This document shows, piece by piece, positions 11,001-17,500 of a stretch of DNA of 28,969 nucleotides. A model generated the notes under the pieces. That model made no database searches, was not told the DNA's origin, and worked only from the letters and a program-made list of their open reading frames with translations. Within the stretch, counting starts at the first letter, position 1; each line of letters begins with the position of its first letter. This DNA is from Chloroflexia bacterium (GTDB lineage: Bacteria; Chloroflexota; Chloroflexia; QHBQ01; JADMIH01): assembly GCA_025927935.1 (NCBI GenBank), contig JAICKM010000008.1, positions 1 through 28,969 on the forward strand, in the 5' to 3' direction. The position numbers were made by a program, and so were the translations under genes.

Positions 11001-11081
11001 TGCCCCGACGGGCGCATCCCGCTCGACCCGGCCCCCGGCACGCACGAGGTCCAGGTGCGGCTGGGGCCGCCCAGCCCGTAG
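2010..11081 (+). CDS. ndvB: Cyclic beta-1,2-glucan synthase-like giant enzyme (GT84 + glycoamylase-like + GH94)
   Basis: Start is the TTG at 2010: an in-frame TAG lies at 1995-1997 and an AGAGG (1996-2000) sits nine bases upstream. At 3,023 residues it slightly exceeds NdvB/ChvB/Cgs (about 2,800-2,900). An N-terminal helical region carries AEWLLDNFYVIADQ (from 135), typical of the family. Membrane segments lie near 463-523, 871-913 and 998-1035. The GT84 domain (about 535-860) has LDADTQLP (D679, D681), HDLLEG (791) and RQDRWIRGDWQ (823). A glycoamylase-like domain (about 1395-1690) has NSYYDLLASEAR and HHQGMS (1629-1634). Two GH94-type beta-sandwich regions follow (about 1720 and about 2200 onward). 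The GH94 barrel contains GDWNDGMN (2700-2707), the motif holding the family's catalytic acid. Known relatives polymerise UDP-glucose on a protein-linked primer at the inner membrane, trim the chain and cyclise it. Whether the product is cyclic here is unknown. Confidence 0.9.
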   Translation: MAARKLDQPASALHPRILARRSLDTLTRARGWLRSGPPNGRVAAPGTPARTPNPVKPPLGGSQPIISPDRLAAAAEHLAAGHEVSLYPRAGRSLRVRLDAAARYLTAAHADLRRRSQASRTPAGQGIPDFMPGAEWLLDNFYVIADQIAEVRVDLPERYYTELPKLLRGPLEDYPRIYALARALVAYTDGALTQERITGFVAAYQAAAPSDAPLTLGELWSVPIMLRLGLLETLAHLVSNGRRIHAQAEAADHWADRLLDEADTQPGAHVGVPATLANSEALDDPSFTARLYSRLRDQGPALAYVLQWLDTYMAAAGTTAEEMLRRDHQRQAGNATAIGNAITSMRHISAIEWPGFVEGLSTTEARLHRDPAEVYGRMDFATRDRYRHVIERVARRARRLEGAVADTVIAATTRAAARDGVTARAAHIGYYLIGEGRPALEAAVGYRPTPVERVGRLIQRHGVPFYAGLIGGTTAALMAGAVAYARRHDRRGGALLGTAAVAAIPASDLAVSLVNHLITTVMEPYTLPKLEFEAGIPPEARTFVVIPVLLSDEEQLRELLDHLQVLYLSNHDPHLHYGLLSDFADATTEDEPGDAELLRQAVAGIEVLNARYGGDDRFYLFHRRRRWNLQEGRWMGWERKRGKLIEFNRLLRNTGGADFTTRVGDLSILPEVRYVITLDADTQLPPQTAQRLAGTMAHPLNRAEWNAAGVVTHGYGLLQPRVAVTATSAAASPFARIFAGHTGVDPYTTAVSDVYQDLFHRGIYIGKGIYDVDAFEAAVDRRFPPNTLLSHDLLEGSYARAGLASDILLYEDHPARYPVYALRQDRWIRGDWQILEWLLPRVRNARGVRVRNPLPALARWQIFDNLRRSLDSPAMLLLLAAGWRVLPGSPVVWTLAGTVARAFPALASLVSGLPRKPPGTPWRRHFAFMVHETQINAAHHGLRTALLPHQTLVHLAAIGKALTRMYVTHRDLLAWQTAADAHRSTGNSLPDFLRHIGPAALLGIGAGALGRRAWIAWPFAAAWAAAPWIAYRISQPTERKTRPLKADETAFLRRAARKTWRYFEAFIGPDDHWLAPDNYQEVPQGTLARRTSPTNLSLALLATLAARDFGYLSTGAMAARLDQQLAGIEGLERFQGHLYNWYDTANGAPLHPRYISMVDSGNLAAHLLVLKHGCLAQAEAPILGPGDLAGLRDTAALLREELAHQAARLGATDEALQAVHMALAALDAGLGTPPSALAAWVARWTQLTTDAAAVAAATEALPRGPEIADLRYWAAALAVQTRAYQDDSDALLPWVVCLADVPPALAEPVREAFGTQPDGVFAVPSPAGNLTWCAHHLPVIRHLRSTLRTMDLAPDAQQVAQTWLDSLHEAIARAWTASETLTSRLRDTARRADSLAAGMRFGFLFDPERKLFTIGYNVTEGRRDNSYYDLLASEARLGSYLAVARGDIPPEHWFHLGRAITPVDGTQALVSWSGTMFEYLMPNLVMPVYPATLLDQTSLAVIEQQRRYAAERGVPWGISESAYNVMDAWHTYQYRAFGVPGLGLKRGLDEDLVIAPYATMLALSVDPASAIANLRRLTAAGAEGRYGYYEAIDYTPGRAIGDPRWALDRPHGQGPAGSKGAIVRTFMVHHQGMSLLAMDNALHDYPLVDRFLAEPIVQATELLLQERIPWQAPLTHPEGAPIAPLRSRRWPAEPELPGDDVIRFTTPDTPRPIPHLLSNGAYTVMLTNAGGGFSQWRGRGGTPILVTRWRDDVTRDTWGTFLYLRDVREDHLWAAGAAPVGGRAEGYGGEWTPDHGVIWRRDYGIESNMTMVVSPDEDVEVRRLRLTNRSTRPREIEITSYAEVVLAAPSADLAHPAFQKLFVETEFVPEFEALLATRRPRAANEQHPWLVHVVAGEGDIRGAIEYETDRARFLGRGHTPARPAALDGTAPLSGTTGAVLDPIICLRRRVRLAPGETARFNFATGIAETRAAALTLAERYQDAAGATRAARLAATYSQLQLSGRNLTPVAAMRAIRLAGRVIFPSPALRPPPDVLAQNTQGQPSLWAYGISGDLPILLVILSDPDQAALMQEAVQVHDYWRSLGFAADLVILNEYAEGYVQTVNDELMALLQRGPAAGRIDQPGGVFLRRADAIPQADRILLQTAARAILIGRRGSLGRQLERAARREEPASSPVRDTRKGAALPSLDRRRSRHPYPYPIATTFAPGAGGAALEFDNGLGGFSADGREYVIRLRAGEWTPAPWINVLANPEFGTLVSESALGTTWWLNSRENRLTPWSNDPVSDTPGDILYLRDEDRGGLWTPTPLPIRGNAPYTIRHGQGYTVYEHTGHGIDGELTVFVPPDQPLRILRLRLHNPGPTTRRLSVTNYVEWVLGVDRAPSARFVITGWDAEAAALTAHNPYNNEFAGRLAFLALLSRPEQRTGAGGGVTYTADRTTFLGRNGRPAAPAGLAAPSLDGRTGAGLDPCGAIQAPISVWPGATVEIVFALGETADAPAMRALLAQMRAPGAVDAAFAATQQEWTRLLGAVQVHTPDKALDLLLNGWLLYQALACRIWARSAFYQGGGAYGFRDQLQDVLALVHAAPQITRDQIVRAAARQFAAGDVQHWWHPPTGRGVRTRFSDDLLWLPFVTALYVEATGDTSVLDETLPFLEAPPLAPGQEDSYSFPSTSHESGTVYEHCVRALTHGATAGPHDLPLMGSGDWNDGMNRVGIEGRGESVWVGWFLAEVLRLFAPLAGARGDQERVDWCRAQIARLQTAIHESAWDGAWYRRAYFDDGTPLGSQENEECRIDSIAQSWSVLSGIGDPQRAQQAMASLEEQLIRPEEGLVLLLTPPFDKSDLDPGYIKGYVPGVRENGGQYTHAAIWVGFAFAELRDGVRAHALFNMLNPITHALDPDDRDRYKVEPYVIAADVYAHPQHIGRGGWTWYTGSAAWMYRLGVEAILGLHRVDGGLRVDPTIPPRWPGFEVCYRHGDATYTITVDNAAGSGHGVAVTLDGAPCPDGRIPLDPAPGTHEVQVRLGPPSP

Positions 11082-11103
11082 CCCGCATCCCGGTGGCCGG
11101 CCG

Positions 11104-11191
11104 TAGGACCCCCCTGCCCCCCTTCCCGCGGCGGGAAGGGGGAAAGACGACACCCCTCTCCGTGGCGGTGAGGGGCCGGGGGCGAGGTTGG
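11104..11191 (+). repeat. Two-hairpin intergenic repeat, copy 1
   Basis: The unit begins 23 bases after the glucan synthase stop. Its first hairpin has perfect 12-base arms (CCCCCTTCCCGC at 11118-11129, complement at 11131-11142) around a single G. A second imperfect GC-rich hairpin (CCCTCTCC...GTGAGGGG) follows, ending in GAGGTTGG. The same unit occurs reverse-complemented at 14432-14520. There is no T-tract, so it is not a classical intrinsic terminator, but its position just after a stop fits an RNA 3'-end or stability function. Confidence 0.7.
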
Positions 11192-11204
11192 CGGCTGCGC
11201 CACT

Positions 11205-11233
11205 GTGCAAAACGCGACTGGATCGGCTATGAT
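11205..11233 (+). promoter_or_regulatory. Possible promoter of the small helical protein
   Basis: TATGAT (11228-11233) is preceded at 17 bases by GTGCAA (11205-11210). An overlapping reading, TGA-TATAGC (11230-11238), resembles the extended -10 boxes elsewhere in the window. The leader to the ATG at 11303 would be about 60 bases. The -35 is weak. Confidence 0.4.
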
Positions 11234-11302
11234 ATAGCAGCGACCCCGGCAGCGGCTTGCCCCCGCCCTGCCTATCCCAGCATTGCAGCACCACGAGGAG
11301 CT

Positions 11303-11728
11303 ATGCGCTACAATTCGATTGACCATTTCCTCAGCACGCACGAACCCCAGATTATCGGCTTGATGGAGCGCGCGCAAGAAGCGACGGGCGGGCACTATGC
11401 CGCCCTATCCGAGGCGGCCCGGCGGGCCACCGCACAGGCGGCCACGCGGCGCATGATGGATGCCGTGCGCCAGGTGCAACTAGACCGCCAAATAGTGCAG
11501 GAGACGGCGCGGCAACGCGACAGCGCGGGCATCGCGCTGGACGACCTCACGCGGCTGGTGGACCAGATGGAAGCGCGGTTCCTGGCCTATGTGCAGGCGG
11601 AGCTAAGCGCGCAGCCGGAGCTGGCCGCCGAAATCCTGCGCCGCCTGCGCAACGTCAACGCGCGCTTTCGCAGCAACGTCATGGCGGTCAAGCTCGACAA
11701 GACGATCCAGCAACTTCAGCGGCGCTAG
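11303..11728 (+). CDS. Small helical protein, possibly RsbR/RsbRD N-terminal-like sensor domain
   Basis: The protein has 141 residues starting MRYNSIDHFLSTHEPQI. The ATG at 11303 follows an ACGAGGAG purine tract (11293-11300) very closely. The same frame is open further upstream, but that part runs through the hairpin repeat and lacks a ribosome site, so the short form is preferred. The sequence is nearly all alpha-helical and charged, with no signal peptide, membrane segment or catalytic motif. The pattern of an N-terminal 'flxxhexxI' helix and long following helices resembles the helical sensor domain at the N-terminus of RsbR/RsbRD stressosome proteins, but no STAS domain follows. This family suggestion is weak. 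It converges on the GH100-like gene with only eight bases between stop codons. Confidence 0.7.
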   Translation: MRYNSIDHFLSTHEPQIIGLMERAQEATGGHYAALSEAARRATAQAATRRMMDAVRQVQLDRQIVQETARQRDSAGIALDDLTRLVDQMEARFLAYVQAELSAQPELAAEILRRLRNVNARFRSNVMAVKLDKTIQQLQRR

Positions 11729-11736
11729 CCCGCATC

Positions 11737-12900
11737 TCATTCCACCCGGCTGAAGAACGGAGCCTGGCCCTGCTCCACGGCGGCCAGCGCGTAGAGATAT
11801 AGGGCCGCCGACCAGACTTGCCAGTCCTCGCCGCGGGGCGTGCTGTCTTGCGCGCGGAACCACTCGTTGAAGCCGAAATCGACCGGGTGATTGCGCGCGG
11901 GGCGCACCAGCGCGGCCAGGGCGGCGAGTTTTTGTGCGGCCAGCGCCTGTTCGCCCGCCGCGACTAGTGCGGCCACGTAAAAGCCACAGACGAAGGGCCA
12001 GACGCCCCCGTTGTGGTACTCACCCGGCTGGTTAAACTCGGCGTAGCGCGCGAACCAGTCCGGGTCGGCGGGCCGGATGTAGGGGAAGAAGCAGGGCGGC
12101 AGGTCGAGCGCCAGATCGCCCTGCGCCCGCAACGCGGCACACTCGGCCTCGATCCAGGCCACCATGGCCCGCGCCCGGTCGGGTGGGGCGAGGCCGGTCA
12201 GGATCGCCAGGCTGTTGCCCAGCAGGTCGAAGCGGGTGCTGCCCCAAACCTTGTAGGCCCACAGCGCATAGTAGGGCGCATGAGGTATCAGCAGCCCCTC
12301 GGCGCCGTGGGGGTTGTCGTGGGCCAGCAGTTGGATGGGCCGGTTCAGTTGCGCGGCCAGTCCCGCCGCGCGCGCGTCATCCCCATAGAGGCGCAGGTAG
12401 GCGTAGACCAGCGTATTCACATACAGCCCATGGCCTAGCACCCACTGTTCGTCGCGCCAGTCGCTTGTCGGCTGCTGGGCTACCAGGTAGCCGTCGTCGT
12501 CGCTCTGGTAGACCATCCAGGCGCGCGCCCGGTTGGCGGCGGCTTCCAGGAACGTCCGCTCGCCCGTGACCTGGCGATAGAGGGCCAGGCCGATCAGAAA
12601 CAGGGGCGTGGTGTCGCTGGAGCCACGGTCGGTAGGGGCGTCGGCCAGGCCGGGGATCTGGCCGTGGGGACTCTGGATGGCGGCAAGCGCGACGAGCATG
12701 CGGCGGATCGTATCCACCAGCACGGCATCGCCGGTTGTCAGGATGCCTAGCGCGGCGATCATCCAGTCCCGGGTATACGGCTCGGCGTAGCCCCACCCCG
12801 CCGTGCGCGGCAGGGCGCCGCGCGGGCCGCGGGCGTTGTGGTGCAGCACGTCCAGCGCGGCCCGGCGGGCCTGCTCAATGATCGGCTCCTCTGCGGTCAT
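11737..12900 (-). CDS. GH100-like (alpha/alpha)6-barrel glycosidase
   Basis: This 387-residue soluble protein has no signal peptide. GYAEPYTRDWMIA (about residues 36-48) resembles the conserved RDW motif of GH100 neutral/alkaline invertases. QSPHGQIPG, GSSDTTPLFLIG, GNSLAILTGLA and GEYHNGGVWPF follow in the order seen in that family, whose counterpart of the last is YHNGG-WP. Related proteins are often labelled amylo-alpha-1,6-glucosidase or glycogen debranching enzyme because they share the barrel. The likely role is hydrolysis of a glucoside or sucrose-like substrate in the cytoplasm; the substrate cannot be read from sequence. The gene starts 39 bases after the oxidoreductase stop and probably shares its transcript. 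No good ribosome site precedes the ATG at 12900, so the start is less certain than the frame. Confidence 0.8.
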   Translation of the reverse strand: MTAEEPIIEQARRAALDVLHHNARGPRGALPRTAGWGYAEPYTRDWMIAALGILTTGDAVLVDTIRRMLVALAAIQSPHGQIPGLADAPTDRGSSDTTPLFLIGLALYRQVTGERTFLEAAANRARAWMVYQSDDDGYLVAQQPTSDWRDEQWVLGHGLYVNTLVYAYLRLYGDDARAAGLAAQLNRPIQLLAHDNPHGAEGLLIPHAPYYALWAYKVWGSTRFDLLGNSLAILTGLAPPDRARAMVAWIEAECAALRAQGDLALDLPPCFFPYIRPADPDWFARYAEFNQPGEYHNGGVWPFVCGFYVAALVAAGEQALAAQKLAALAALVRPARNHPVDFGFNEWFRAQDSTPRGEDWQVWSAALYLYALAAVEQGQAPFFSRVE

Positions 12901-12939
12901 ATGGCGGCTACAGCAAAGGGTGCGCCAGGGACCTGCCGC

Positions 12940-14355
12940 CTACCCCTGCTCGTCCATGCCGGTGAAGAGGTTGTTGAGCGATTCGGCCAGGGTGGGGTGG
13001 GCGAAGGTGGCGTCGCGGAGCACGGTGTAGGGCAGGTTGCCCATCATGGCGATTTGCAGTTGGGCCATGATCTCGCCGCCTTCGAGGCCCAGGACCGCGC
13101 AGCCGAGGATCTGCTCGGTGTCCGCGTCGACTATCGCTTTCATGAAGCCGCGGGTTTCGTCCACTTCGAGCGCGCGGGCCACGTAGCTCATCGGCATCTT
13201 CGCCACGCGGATGTGCCGCCCGGCGGCGCGCGCTTCGGTCTCGGTCAGGCCGACCCGGCCCAGTTGCGGGTCGATAAAAACGGTGTAGGGCACCATGCGC
13301 CCGGTGATGGTCGCGTGGCCGCCTTCCAGCAGATTGGTGCGGATGATGCGGAAGTCGTCGTAGGAGATGTGGGTGAAGGCCGGGCCGCCCTTCACGTCGC
13401 CCAGGGCGTAGATGCCGGGTACGGTCGTCTCCAGGCGGGCGTCCACTTCGATGAAGCCATGCTTATCGGTGCGCACGCCGGTCTTGTCGAGGTCCAGGGC
13501 CGCCGTGTTCGGGGTGCGCCCGGCAGCGAACAGCACATGCGACCCTTCCAGCACGCGCTCACCGGCGGGCGTGGCGACCGTGACGCGGCTCGCGCCGTCC
13601 CCGGCCTGCTCAGCGTGGCGCGCTTCGGTTTCCAGCAAGACGTCGATGCCGTCTTCGCGCAGGATCTTCGCCACCTCGTCGGCCACGTCGTCGTCTTCGC
13701 GGCCCAGCAGCTGCTTGCCGCGCTGCACCACCGTGACCCGGCTACCCAGGCGGCGGAACAACTGGCCGAACTCCAGGCCCACATAGCCGCCGCCCAGCAC
13801 GATTAGATGCTCCGGCACCGTGTCGAGTTCCATGATCGACGTGGAGTCGAGCGTGGGCAGCCGGTCCAGGCCCGGCACGGTGGGGCGGGATGGGTGAGCG
13901 CCGGTGTTGATGAAGATCCAATCGGCGCGCAGGGCGCGCGTGCCGCCGTCGTTCAGATCGACGGCCAGCGTCTTCGGGCCGGTGAAGCGGGCCGTGCCCA
14001 TAATGAGATCCAGGCCCTCGGTCGCTGCGATGCGCCGCTCACTGCCGCCGCGGAAGCTCTCCACGATGTCGCGCTTGCGACGGCGCACCGTCGTCTGGTC
14101 CACGCTGATCGGGCCGGTGTGGACGCCGTAATCGGCCCCGCGCCGGACCAGGTAGGCCACGCGCCCGCTGGCGATCATCGTCTTGGTGGGCGTGCAGCCC
14201 TCGTTAATGCAGGTGCCGCCGACATGAGTGGATTCGATGATCGCGGTATGCCGTCCCGCGCGAGCCAGCGCGGTGGAGAGCGGGCCGCCGGCCTGCCCGG
14301 CGCCAATGACGATGGCATCGTAGACTTCGGGTTCGCTGGATGTCGCGGGAGCCAT
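12940..14355 (-). CDS. MerA/RclA-like FAD-dependent pyridine nucleotide-disulfide oxidoreductase
   Basis: This class I flavin disulfide reductase has 471 residues. FAD-binding GAGQAG is at 18-23, the redox-active disulfide motif [13 protein letters not shown] gives C49 and C54, NAD(P)-binding GGGYVG is at 188-193, and a C-terminal HPTLAE supplies the catalytic His-Glu pair (H453, E458). The start is set at the ATG at 14355 because GGAGG (14364-14368) lies eight bases upstream; an ATG at 14370 overlaps that ribosome site and is unlikely. The sequence resembles mercuric-reductase-like and RclA-type proteins. It lacks an N-terminal heavy-metal domain and the C-terminal vicinal cysteines of true MerA, and no mer genes are nearby, so mercury reduction is not supported. 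Dihydrolipoamide dehydrogenase is also unlikely without 2-oxoacid dehydrogenase neighbours. The substrate is unknown. Confidence 0.85.
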   Translation of the reverse strand: MAPATSSEPEVYDAIVIGAGQAGGPLSTALARAGRHTAIIESTHVGGTCINEGCTPTKTMIASGRVAYLVRRGADYGVHTGPISVDQTTVRRRKRDIVESFRGGSERRIAATEGLDLIMGTARFTGPKTLAVDLNDGGTRALRADWIFINTGAHPSRPTVPGLDRLPTLDSTSIMELDTVPEHLIVLGGGYVGLEFGQLFRRLGSRVTVVQRGKQLLGREDDDVADEVAKILREDGIDVLLETEARHAEQAGDGASRVTVATPAGERVLEGSHVLFAAGRTPNTAALDLDKTGVRTDKHGFIEVDARLETTVPGIYALGDVKGGPAFTHISYDDFRIIRTNLLEGGHATITGRMVPYTVFIDPQLGRVGLTETEARAAGRHIRVAKMPMSYVARALEVDETRGFMKAIVDADTEQILGCAVLGLEGGEIMAQLQIAMMGNLPYTVLRDATFAHPTLAESLNNLFTGMDEQG

Positions 14356-14363
14356 GCTGGGTA

Positions 14364-14368
14364 CCTCC
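14364..14368 (-). promoter_or_regulatory. Ribosome binding site fixing the oxidoreductase start
   Basis: GGAGG on the minus strand, eight bases before the ATG at 14355. An earlier ATG at 14370 overlaps it directly, so the downstream ATG is the probable start. Confidence 0.7.
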
Positions 14369-14382
14369 ATTGATAGCTAGCC

Positions 14383-14408
14383 GGGCCGGTTTGAAACCGG
14401 CCCCTACA
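14383..14408. repeat. Dispersed palindrome (GGGCCGGTTT family)
   Basis: Perfect arms GGGCCGGTTT and AAACCGGCCC (14383-14403) surround a single G, followed by CTACA. The same element recurs at 19403-19439 and, in diverged form, at about 19446-19471 and three times within 28684-28834. It lies just upstream of the oxidoreductase start. Confidence 0.8.
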
Positions 14409-14431
14409 CCAACTTTGTCACGCGGGCCGGG

Positions 14432-14520
14432 CCAACCTCTCCCCCGCCCCTCCCCGCCGCGGGAAGGGGAGTCACCTTTCCCCCTTCCCGCCGCGGGAAG
14501 GGGGCAGGGGGGTTAGGTTC
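14432..14520 (-). repeat. Two-hairpin intergenic repeat, copy 2
   Basis: Reverse-complement copy of the unit at 11104-11191. The 12-base arms CCCCCTTCCCGC and complement lie at 14480-14491 and 14493-14504, and the second hairpin ends in GAGGTTGG on the minus strand. Read in the direction of transcription it begins 18 bases after the stop of the cyclase gene, the same place and orientation relative to a stop codon as copy 1. Confidence 0.7.
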
Positions 14521-14538
14521 GCCGCCCGGTGCGCTGGG

Positions 14539-17500
14539 CTAGGCGGGCGGGCGCAAGGCGGCCACCTGGGCCAGCAGCGCGGCCAGGGCGGGCGGATTGG
14601 TTGTGACCGCGGCGGGCGGGGGCGGCAACGGTGGGGCGGGCGGCAGGGCCTGGCCGGTCAACTCGCCGTAGCGGGTGCGATACTCGGCGAGGGGCGTGGC
14701 GGCATACAGGGCGGCGTAGGCCGTGGCCGCGGCCTGGCGCGCGGCGTCCTGGGCGGGGTCCAGCCGCCAGAGCGTGTAGTGCAGCGCCGCTTGATATTCG
14801 GGGTCCGGCCAGGAGGCGAACAGGTCCGTACAGGCCGCATGGGCGGCATCCGGCGTGAGCGCACCCAGCGCCGTGCGGACGCGCAAGGCCAGCACCGTTG
14901 TCTTGAATTGCAGGCTGCGCTCGCCCACGGCCGCGGCCAGGGCCGCGGCTTCCTCGGCGGGGGCGCGGGCTTCGGTCCCGCGCCCGGCGGCGAAATAGAA
15001 CGCGGCCTGCTCGTACAGATAGATCGGCAGATAGTAGCCGGTGGGCAGGGTGCGGGCCAGCGCGACCGCCTGGGCGAACAGCGACTCCGCCTCCGCCGCG
15101 CAGCCCTGCTTGGCGTGGACCAGGGCGAGATTGCCCACGGCGATGGTGACGCCGACCCGGTTGCCCAGGCGTAGCGTGCCCGCCAGGTGGTAACTGAAGC
15201 AGGCCAGCGCCGCCGCATAATCGCCGTAGTCGTGGTAGATCAGCCCCATGCCCGACACGGTCAGCCCGACCACGCGCCGGTCGCCGATGGCCTCGGCGAT
15301 GCGCACGGCCTCGCGGTAGGCGGTGAGAGCGCGGCCAAAATCGCGCTGGTTCTGGTAGACCGACCCCAGGCTCCAGTAGGCGCGCTCCTGCTGCAAGCGG
15401 TCGCCGATGCTGTGGGCGATGTCAAGTTGTTGTTCCAGGCAGGAGAGCGCCTGGTCGTAGTCGCCCAGGTCGTCGTAGACGTTGCCCAGGTTGCCGACGG
15501 CCTCGCCCTGGCCGCGGCGGTCGCCCTGATCCATCGCCAGCACCATTTGCTCCCAGAAGCAGGCCAGGGCGCGCGGGTGGTCGAACTGAAGCCAGTAGAC
15601 CTGGCCGATGTGGCCCTGGACGGCGAGCAACCCGGCGGCATCGCCCAGGCGGGTGAAGCCCGCGCGGGCCTGCTCCAACCAGACCAGCGCCTCGGTGTAG
15701 GCGCCGCGCTGCCGGTCGAGAACGCCCAGATCCATCTGCGCCTGGGCCACGGCGCGCGCGTCGCCTGCGGTCGTGGCCTGATCCAGCGCGCGCCGGTAGA
15801 CCGCCTCGGCGGCGTCCAGGTGGCCGACCAGGCGGTGGATGGCGCCCAGTTGCAGCAGCGGCTCGACCTGCTCGGCGGGCGCCAGGAGCGGCAGCAGGCG
15901 CTCGTAGTAGTCGATGGCCGATTCGTTGGCAAACGCCGCCTGCGCCGCCTGCGCCGCCCGGCGCAGGTAGAGGCGCTGCTTGTCGCGGTTAGCGCCGCGG
16001 CTGTAGTGATAGGCCAGCAGCGCGTAGTTGTCGGGCGCGGTGCGCTCGAACCAATCCCCCGCGCGGTCGTGCGCCGCATGGCGCTGAGCGGCCAGCAGGC
16101 TGGCATAAGCCACTTCCTGGGTCATGGCGTGCTTGAAGGCGTAGGCGCGCACGGTGGCGTCGGTCAGCGCAGTCAGGTCGAGGTGGGCCAGCATCTGGAG
16201 ATGGCTGGGCACGGCGCCCGCGTCGATTTCGGGTGGATAGCTGCCGGCCAGCGCGTCGAGCATGAAGACCTGCCCGAAGATGCTCGCCAGCTTCAACGTC
16301 AGCTTATGCGCCTCGTCGAGGCGGTCGATGCGCGCCTGGATCACCTCCTGCACGGTATCGGGCAGGTCGGGCGCGGCCTGCTCGCTATAGGCGGCGACCA
16401 GTTCCTCCAGGAAGAAGGGATGGCCCTGGCCGCGGGCCACGATCTTGGCGACCACCGGCGGGGGCAGCGCGGCCCGCTGGCGCACGAGCGCGGCGGCGGC
16501 CTCGGCGTCGAGTTCGGGCAGGTCGAGCGCCAGGTGGGGCGGCAGCGCGGCCAGGGCAGGGGGCGGCGCGTCGAAGGGCCGGTGGGACAGCAGCAGCACC
16601 AGCGGGCCGCCGGGCGGCGTGGCGGCGGCCAGGTCACGCACCAGTTCCCAGGAGAGCCGGTCGGCCCAGTGCAGATCGTCGAGCCAGATCAGCAGCGGCT
16701 GGGTGTGCGCCGCCCCGGCGATGAGGGCGGCCAGCAGCGTGCGCGTGACGCCCGCCCGCGTGGGCGGATCGAGCGCCGCCACGGCGGGCGGTGCCTCTTC
16801 AGAGGCAGGCCGCGGCACGCCCAGCAGATCGGCCAGCAGGGGCGCGTCGGCCTGGCGGTCCGGCGCCCAGCGGCGCACGGCGGCTTCGACGGCGGGCAGG
16901 TCGAGTGGGACGCCTGGCCGCCCGGCGATCAGGGCGGCCAGCGGGGCTTGCCACGGCCAGTAGGGGGTGCTGTGGCGGTCGGGGCGCGCGCCGCCGAGCA
17001 GCAACTGCCAGCCGGACCCTGTGGCGCGGGCGCTGATCGTGGTCGCCAGGCGGCTCTTGCCGATGCCCGCCTCGCCCACCAGGCGCAGCAGGCCGGGATG
17101 GGCGGCCCCCGCCCCGGCGATGACGGCGGCGGCCTGGGCCAGTTCGGTCTCGCGGCCCAGCGGGTCGCCGATGGCCGGGACCTCGGCGGCGGCCTCCGGC
17201 GCCTCCAGGCGGGCGACGGGCACCGGGGCGGCCCAGCCCTTGACCGGCAAGGCCGGGCGCTCACGGCACACGAAGCGCAGGCCGAGCGCCGTCCAGACGC
17301 GCCCGCTGATCAGGATGTCGCCGGGGGCGGCGGCCTGCATCAGCCGGGCGGCCAGGTTGATCTCCGGCCCCAGGGCGGTATAGGTGCAGCGATCCACGCG
17401 CGGCGCGCCCACGGTGCCCACATATTGCGTGCCGAGTGCCATGCCGCCGCGTTCGAGAATGCCCGCCTCGCGCAAAGCCAGCAAACAGCCCGCCCCACGC

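Noticed and set aside
12940..14355. Mercury resistance locus
   Set aside because: The protein lacks the heavy-metal-binding N-terminal domain and the C-terminal vicinal cysteines, and there are no merR/T/P genes adjacent.
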